NCBI GenBank assembly: GCA_031292485.1 | Contig: JARLHA010000057.1 | Span: 1 to 64,000 of the forward strand | DNA from: Mucilaginibacter sp. | Lineage (GTDB): Bacteria > Bacteroidota > Bacteroidia > Sphingobacteriales > Sphingobacteriaceae | DNA length: 64,000 bases | Direction of reading: 5' to 3' | Shown: piece after piece, positions 59,711 to 64,000 of the stretch | Numbering within the stretch: the stretch's first letter is position 1 | Layout of the letters: each line of letters begins with the position of its first letter | Program-made: the position numbers and the translations under genes | Notes under the pieces: model-generated | Databases searched by the model: none | What the model was told of the DNA's origin: nothing | The model's input: only the letters and a program-made list of their open reading frames with translations

Positions 59711-62710
59711 TCAATCATCGTCGCCTTCCTCTTCTTCACCCTTCGGCCTTCTGCCAGGCGCTTTTTGTGTTACAGCACCTTTGTTTTTAGCAGCAATCAT
59801 TTTCTGGATGATGCGGGCCTCATCGGCTTTCATGGCCTTTTGGTTGGCGGCATCTTTATCAAGATCCCAGTAGGGGATACCATCTACATATGTTTTTTGT
59901 ACCACCGCATAGATCGACAGCGGGTCTGCCGACCATAATACCAGGTCGGCATCCTTGCCGGGTTTAATGCTGCCAACCCATTTATCAATATGCAGCATTT
60001 TGGCAGGGTTAAGGGTTACAAATTTCAGCGCTTCCTCTTCACTTACTTTACCGTAGGTAACCGCTTTGCCGGCTTCCTGGTTCAGACGGCGGCCCATTTC
60101 ATCGTCGTCGGAGTTAAAGGCCACGTTTACGCCTTCGTTATGCATGATAGCGCCATTGTAAGGGATCGCTTCAGCAACTTCCATTTTGTAGGCCCACCAA
60201 TCGGAGAAAGTAGAACCATTGATGCCGTGCGCCTTCATTTTATCGGCCATTTTGTAGCCTTCAAGGATATGGGTAAAGGTATTGATCTTAAAGCCCATGG
60301 AATCGGCCACATGCATCAGCATATTAATTTCAGATTGTACGTACGAATGGCAGGTGATATAACGTTTGCCGTCGAGTATCTCTACAATAGCGTCCAGTTC
60401 CAAATCGCGGCGCACGTTACTGCCTTTTGCGGCGCGTGCGGCTTTATATTCTTTAGCTCGGGTAAACTCATCTACATAAACCTGTTCAACACCCATGCGG
60501 CTTTGCGGGTAGCGCAGCGTGGCACCCGGCACATAATTGTTATTGCTGCCCTTCACATTTTCGCCCAGCGCGAATTTGATAAACTCCAGCGCGTTTTCGT
60601 ATTTCAACTCCTCGGGCAGTACGCCCCAGCGGTGTTTGATCACCTGGTTTTGGCCGCCTATCGGGTTGGCCGAGCCGTGTAAAATTTGCGAAGTGGTAAC
60701 CCCGCCTGCCAGTTGCCGGTAAATGCTGATGTCTTCGGGATTGAGCACATCGCCTATCCTGACCTCGGCCGTAACGGCCTGGGTGCCTTCGTTGATGCCG
60801 TTGGTGATGGCAATATGCGAGTGTTCATCCACGATACCCGGCGACAGGTGTTTACCCGTAGCGTCAATCACTTTCGCCCCTGCATCCGAAAGGTTTTTGC
60901 CAATCGCTTTTATTTTGCCGTTGGCGATCAAAACGTCGGTGTTTTGTAAAATGCCTTCGCTTTCGTTTGTCCAAACGGTGGCGTTTTTAAAAAGCACAGT
61001 TTCCGCTTTGGGCAATTGGGCTGCACCGTATGCGCCGAATGGATAGATCACCGGGCCCGCAGTTGTATCCGGCTTCGCCTGGTCTTTTTTGTTATTTCCG
61101 CCTGATGCAGGGCCGGTATAGGTGGCCATCCATTTGATATCGGTACCATCAGGCAAAATGCCGTTGCCGCTAAATGTAAGCGGGTTCAGGTTGGTGATAT
61201 AACCATTCAGCCTGACATTGCCGGCAGGTTTATTTTTCAGGTCAAAATAGATGCTTACGATATCGCCACTGCGTGTAATGGTACCTTTTGCCTGTACACT
61301 GTCGGCACTCCGTTCTAAATTCACCTCATAACTGCCCGGCATGCCGCTGATCTTGAGGCTTAAACCCTGCAGGGCATCGCTGGCTACCATATAATTGCCG
61401 CGCAGGTCGGTTACATCCAGGCGGGTAACTACATATTGCCGCCCTTCTACCCAGTTTTCATATATGATATTGTCTTTTTTAAACAAGTCGTCAGAAGTGA
61501 TGATAAAACTTGCGATTTTGCCTTTGGCCAGGGTGCCTGTTTTATCGGCGATGCCCAGCATTTCGGCGGGGATAATGGTTAAGGCTTTTAAAGCCTGTTT
61601 TTCGCTCAGGCCGTAATCCAGGGCCGTGCGCAGGTTGTTCCAAAAATCTGCGGCCTTATCTAAACCAAAAGAGGTAATGGCAAAATTGATGCCTGCTTTT
61701 TCCAAAGCCGCCGGATTTGTCGGCGATAGCTCCCAATCTTTTAACTGCGTATAGCTGATGTTGCGGGCCTCCAGCGGATCTTCTACATCATAAGGCTCAG
61801 GAAAAGTGAGCGGGATAATGAAGCTGCTGCCGGTGGCTTTGATGGCATCCAGGCGGCGGTATTCCTTGCCATCAGTTTTATAGATGTATTGTTTTCCAAA
61901 TTCCTTAGCGATTTTATTGGCACGTAACACCATCAGCGCGTCAGATACTTCAAATACCTGGGGGATGCTTTGCTCCTTGTTAAACTCATCCAGCGAAATA
62001 TTGTATTCTTCTTTTTGATTTTTGTACCATGCAGCATCATAATAAGTTTGGCGCAACAGCGCGATGCTACCCATCAACGACGACGGATAATTCGTCGTCG
62101 CGGTACCTTTGCTGAATGAATAATGCGCGGCTGCCAGGTCGTTCAGCATCAATTCGTTGTCACGTTCATCGCCTAAAGTAACCGCCGCCGAAGTGCCGCG
62201 CGCAATGCCATCATGAATTAATGTTTGTACCGTAGTGAAACCATTTTTGCGGAACTCTTCCGCCTTTGAAGCATCCGCATGAAAAATCGCTTTGGCATTC
62301 ATTTCGGGCTTGATGGCTTCGTTCCAGTCGTAAGCACCGGGCTTGGGGGAAGTATAGACCGGCAAACGGCCAAATCCGCCGCCCTGCGGAAAGGCTGCCC
62401 GCGGGGCCTCGGGCATGCCATAAGTGGTATAGGCATCAATTAAACCGGGGTAAATGTATTTGCCTTTCAGGTCGATCACCACATAGCCCTTCGGTACTGC
62501 CAGGCCTGCGCCCAGGTCCTCAATCACCCGGTCTTTCACCAGCAAAGTTCCCTTTGTGACGGGTTGATCGGCACTGGCGACAATATTGGCATTGATAAAG
62601 GCATACTGACCGGGGCGGACATCCCACGGGCCATTTACAGGAAATGTTTCCTGTGCAAAACACAGCCGGGCCACAAGCATGGCCCCACAAAAAAGTAAAA
62701 GTTTCTTCAT
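59711..62710 (-). CDS. Double-domain amidohydrolase (degenerate N-half, intact C-half)
   Basis: The 999-residue protein has a signal peptide (ending CFAQ, residue 19) and two amidohydrolase modules in tandem. The N-terminal one (about 35-450) has PGLIDAYTTYG in place of the HxH motif and is probably inactive. A beta domain (about 450-570) links it to the second module (about 575-985). That module keeps SPGIVDEHSHI, CHSYVQSEI, THILEGYKMAD and FNSDDDEMGRR, giving a plausible metal site. It ends with an acidic EEEEGDDD tail. Family members hydrolyse C-N bonds of cyclic amides or dipeptides. It is first in an operon with the gene at 58353. Confidence 0.88.
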   Translation of the reverse strand: MKKLLLFCGAMLVARLCFAQETFPVNGPWDVRPGQYAFINANIVASADQPVTKGTLLVKDRVIEDLGAGLAVPKGYVVIDLKGKYIYPGLIDAYTTYGMPEAPRAAFPQGGGFGRLPVYTSPKPGAYDWNEAIKPEMNAKAIFHADASKAEEFRKNGFTTVQTLIHDGIARGTSAAVTLGDERDNELMLNDLAAAHYSFSKGTATTNYPSSLMGSIALLRQTYYDAAWYKNQKEEYNISLDEFNKEQSIPQVFEVSDALMVLRANKIAKEFGKQYIYKTDGKEYRRLDAIKATGSSFIIPLTFPEPYDVEDPLEARNISYTQLKDWELSPTNPAALEKAGINFAITSFGLDKAADFWNNLRTALDYGLSEKQALKALTIIPAEMLGIADKTGTLAKGKIASFIITSDDLFKKDNIIYENWVEGRQYVVTRLDVTDLRGNYMVASDALQGLSLKISGMPGSYEVNLERSADSVQAKGTITRSGDIVSIYFDLKNKPAGNVRLNGYITNLNPLTFSGNGILPDGTDIKWMATYTGPASGGNNKKDQAKPDTTAGPVIYPFGAYGAAQLPKAETVLFKNATVWTNESEGILQNTDVLIANGKIKAIGKNLSDAGAKVIDATGKHLSPGIVDEHSHIAITNGINEGTQAVTAEVRIGDVLNPEDISIYRQLAGGVTTSQILHGSANPIGGQNQVIKHRWGVLPEELKYENALEFIKFALGENVKGSNNNYVPGATLRYPQSRMGVEQVYVDEFTRAKEYKAARAAKGSNVRRDLELDAIVEILDGKRYITCHSYVQSEINMLMHVADSMGFKINTFTHILEGYKMADKMKAHGINGSTFSDWWAYKMEVAEAIPYNGAIMHNEGVNVAFNSDDDEMGRRLNQEAGKAVTYGKVSEEEALKFVTLNPAKMLHIDKWVGSIKPGKDADLVLWSADPLSIYAVVQKTYVDGIPYWDLDKDAANQKAMKADEARIIQKMIAAKNKGAVTQKAPGRRPKGEEEEGDDD

Positions 62711-62814
62711 GGTCAGTTAATAGTTGCACTAATATACAAATATTGACGGCGTAGTGTGGTTTGGGTGGTTTTGTGATGGGATTGTTACAAAGGCGGATGC
62801 TCTTAAATCTGTTT

Positions 62815-62872
62815 CGATGGGCTACACCCATCGCTGGTGTATGGCGTCCTTTCAGGACTTGTTAATAGGGCT
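62815..62872. repeat. Dispersed hairpin repeat
   Basis: CGATGGG-CTAC-ACCCATCG (62815-62833) is followed by GTCC-TTTCA-GGAC (62846-62858). This is a two-hairpin REP-like unit between two minus-strand genes. Confidence 0.55.
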
Positions 62873-62933
62873 GACTATAAGCCTGTTCGCTGCCGCAAGT
62901 GATTGCCTCTGAGTTTATTATAGGAGGGCCGTT

Positions 62934-64000
62934 TTATAACTCCCAAAAATTCGTTATATTTGTATTGGTGCGCCCCGCTTCCCTGTGAGTATCATCTTGT
63001 AGAGACGCAAAATATTGCGTCTCCCACAAAGGACTTCTAATTTTTATTTTCTCCATTTTTGCCTCCCCAATCTCGAGCATTACTGTTCTTGCCAGCGACT
63101 GTCCCTGAACATTATAGAGTTTGTCTTTTAATATCGGATACATATACAAATCGGCCGAATCAATATCGTCCATCATAATAAAGTACCGGCACATCGTAGC
63201 ATAAAAAATCGCAGCCTCGTGTATATTAAACAGGTTTCTGTCGGGATACCAATCGTTAAGGTCAGCTTTACCATCGAGAACCGCCGGTACTTCATCCAGC
63301 TTACCTTCTTCTAATAGCAGGTTGATGTAATTAACTAACGCAAACAAATAACCGGGAAACCGTTCATACATTTCGACAATCATTGTATCCGATTTATCGC
63401 CCTGACCATTTAACATGTATGTGCTCTGCAATAAATTATAAAACTGCGCTTTTTGAGGATATTGAACAATGGCTTTTTTTAGTTCATCAATAGCGCTATC
63501 CCGCTGCCCGTCACTCACCATGTCGAGTAATTTATTGTAATGCTCTTCCTGCCCAGCGGAGTCAAATTTCCTGTACACACTTTCGACAGGCTGCCCGACC
63601 AGCTGATATGCCTTGCCGATAGTTGACTTTTCAAGTTTTTCTTCTGCCTCTTTTGTCTGGACGTATTGATCATAAAGATTATTTATATTTTCCAGCATTG
63701 CTGCAAAGTCCTCCGGCGTTCTATATCCTCCGTCGTCGTCATCCTCATCAAAACCATCATCATCTTCCAATATATTAAAATTTCCTTCCCCGGCAGTACG
63801 CAGCAAAGTGCTTTTTATTTGGTTGATTTTAGCAGCACTGTCATTGGGGCCTTTTATATAAAATGGAATACCCTCAAATCCAAACTCCAGTTCCATCAGC
63901 TCAACATTATCATCATCTTCTTCAAGGATGAATTGAGCGATGGCAAAATCTTTATGCGGTTTAAATCCATAATCCTCCGCGAAAGCAACAGCGCCATAAA
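62934..64000 (-). CDS. TPR-like protein of unknown function, N-terminus outside window
   Basis: The frame is open to the window edge: codons upstream of ATG 63896 read AEDYGFKPHKDFAIAQFILEEDDD, which looks coding. The gene therefore starts outside and that internal ATG is not its start. The visible 355 residues contain an acidic linker (LEDDDGFDEDDDDGGY). TPR-like helices follow (DSAIDELKKAIVQYPQKAQFYNLLQSTYMLNGQ). The C-terminal WETQYFASLQDD is encoded by a GAGACGCA palindrome (63003-63024), so the gene's 3' end has been altered by a repeat. No function was recognised. Confidence 0.6.
   Translation of the reverse strand, partial: YGAVAFAEDYGFKPHKDFAIAQFILEEDDDNVELMELEFGFEGIPFYIKGPNDSAAKINQIKSTLLRTAGEGNFNILEDDDGFDEDDDDGGYRTPEDFAAMLENINNLYDQYVQTKEAEEKLEKSTIGKAYQLVGQPVESVYRKFDSAGQEEHYNKLLDMVSDGQRDSAIDELKKAIVQYPQKAQFYNLLQSTYMLNGQGDKSDTMIVEMYERFPGYLFALVNYINLLLEEGKLDEVPAVLDGKADLNDWYPDRNLFNIHEAAIFYATMCRYFIMMDDIDSADLYMYPILKDKLYNVQGQSLARTVMLEIGEAKMEKIKIRSPLWETQYFASLQDDTHREAGRTNTNITNFWEL
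63003..63024. repeat. GAGACGCA palindrome, copy 2, inside a coding region
   Basis: GAGACGCA and TGCGTCTC are inverted around a 6-nt loop, the same as at 53192-53215. It is translated near the C-terminus of the TPR-like protein. Confidence 0.7.

Overview
The window looks like a chromosomal segment of a Bacteroidota bacterium, most likely Sphingobacteriaceae and close to Mucilaginibacter (the genus is inference). The signs are a SusC/SusD pair with a FecI/FecR-type sigma/anti-sigma pair, a type IX secretion C-terminal domain, several glycoside hydrolases, the Bacteroidota-type NagB with a C-terminal PIG-L domain, a class II (B12) ribonucleotide reductase, and promoters that fit the Bacteroidota consensus TTTG / TAnnTTTG. 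No phage, transposase or CRISPR array was seen. The accessory material consists of small repeats, toxin-antitoxin remnants and regulator cassettes.

Layout. 1-3.6 kb: end of nagB, a four-armed palindromic repeat and a secreted M16 protease. 3.7-9.8 kb: serine hydrolase; a RelE/ParE toxin-antitoxin pair lying between a decayed and an intact copy of the 5' end of a DEXH helicase gene; the helicase itself, which carries an in-frame hairpin repeat; a candidate small RNA; a J-domain/KTSC protein. 9.8-28.7 kb: ketoacyl synthase III, XRE regulator, sialate O-acetylesterase, GH78 rhamnosidase, two secreted paralogue-like proteins, lpdA, serine hydrolase, PQQ-propeller lipoprotein, a peroxide-defence pair (peroxiredoxin plus AhpD-like) with an OxyR-like site, small membrane proteins and GH172. 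28.8-36.7 kb: sigma factor / FecR / SusC / SusD / beta-propeller lipoprotein uptake locus. 37.2-45.3 kb: nrdJ, a 189-bp tandem repeat, rbsK, tex, an Lrp/AsnC regulator.

45.4-45.95 kb holds the most unusual element: two 112-116 nt tRNA-like RNAs in tandem. They have an identical D/anticodon segment, differing but fully paired acceptor stems and very long structured variable arms, and lie between a strong promoter and a terminator. 46.2-48 kb: Nif3-like protein and a zinc-ribbon coiled-coil protein. 48.2-55.3 kb: the conserved ribosome-biogenesis order rpsP-rimM-trmD-rplS on the minus strand, broken up by an ECF sigma cassette, two VOC proteins, an XRE regulator with two paralogous membrane proteins behind a palindromic operator, and a decayed toxin-antitoxin pair. 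55.6-64 kb: GH3 beta-glucosidase, two amidohydrolase-family proteins (one a double-domain fusion), and the 3' part of a TPR-like gene.

The glycosidases, esterase, SusCD system, rbsK and nagB point to a plant- or microbial-polysaccharide-degrading lifestyle. All calls come from reading the sequence and recognising families. No database search was run.
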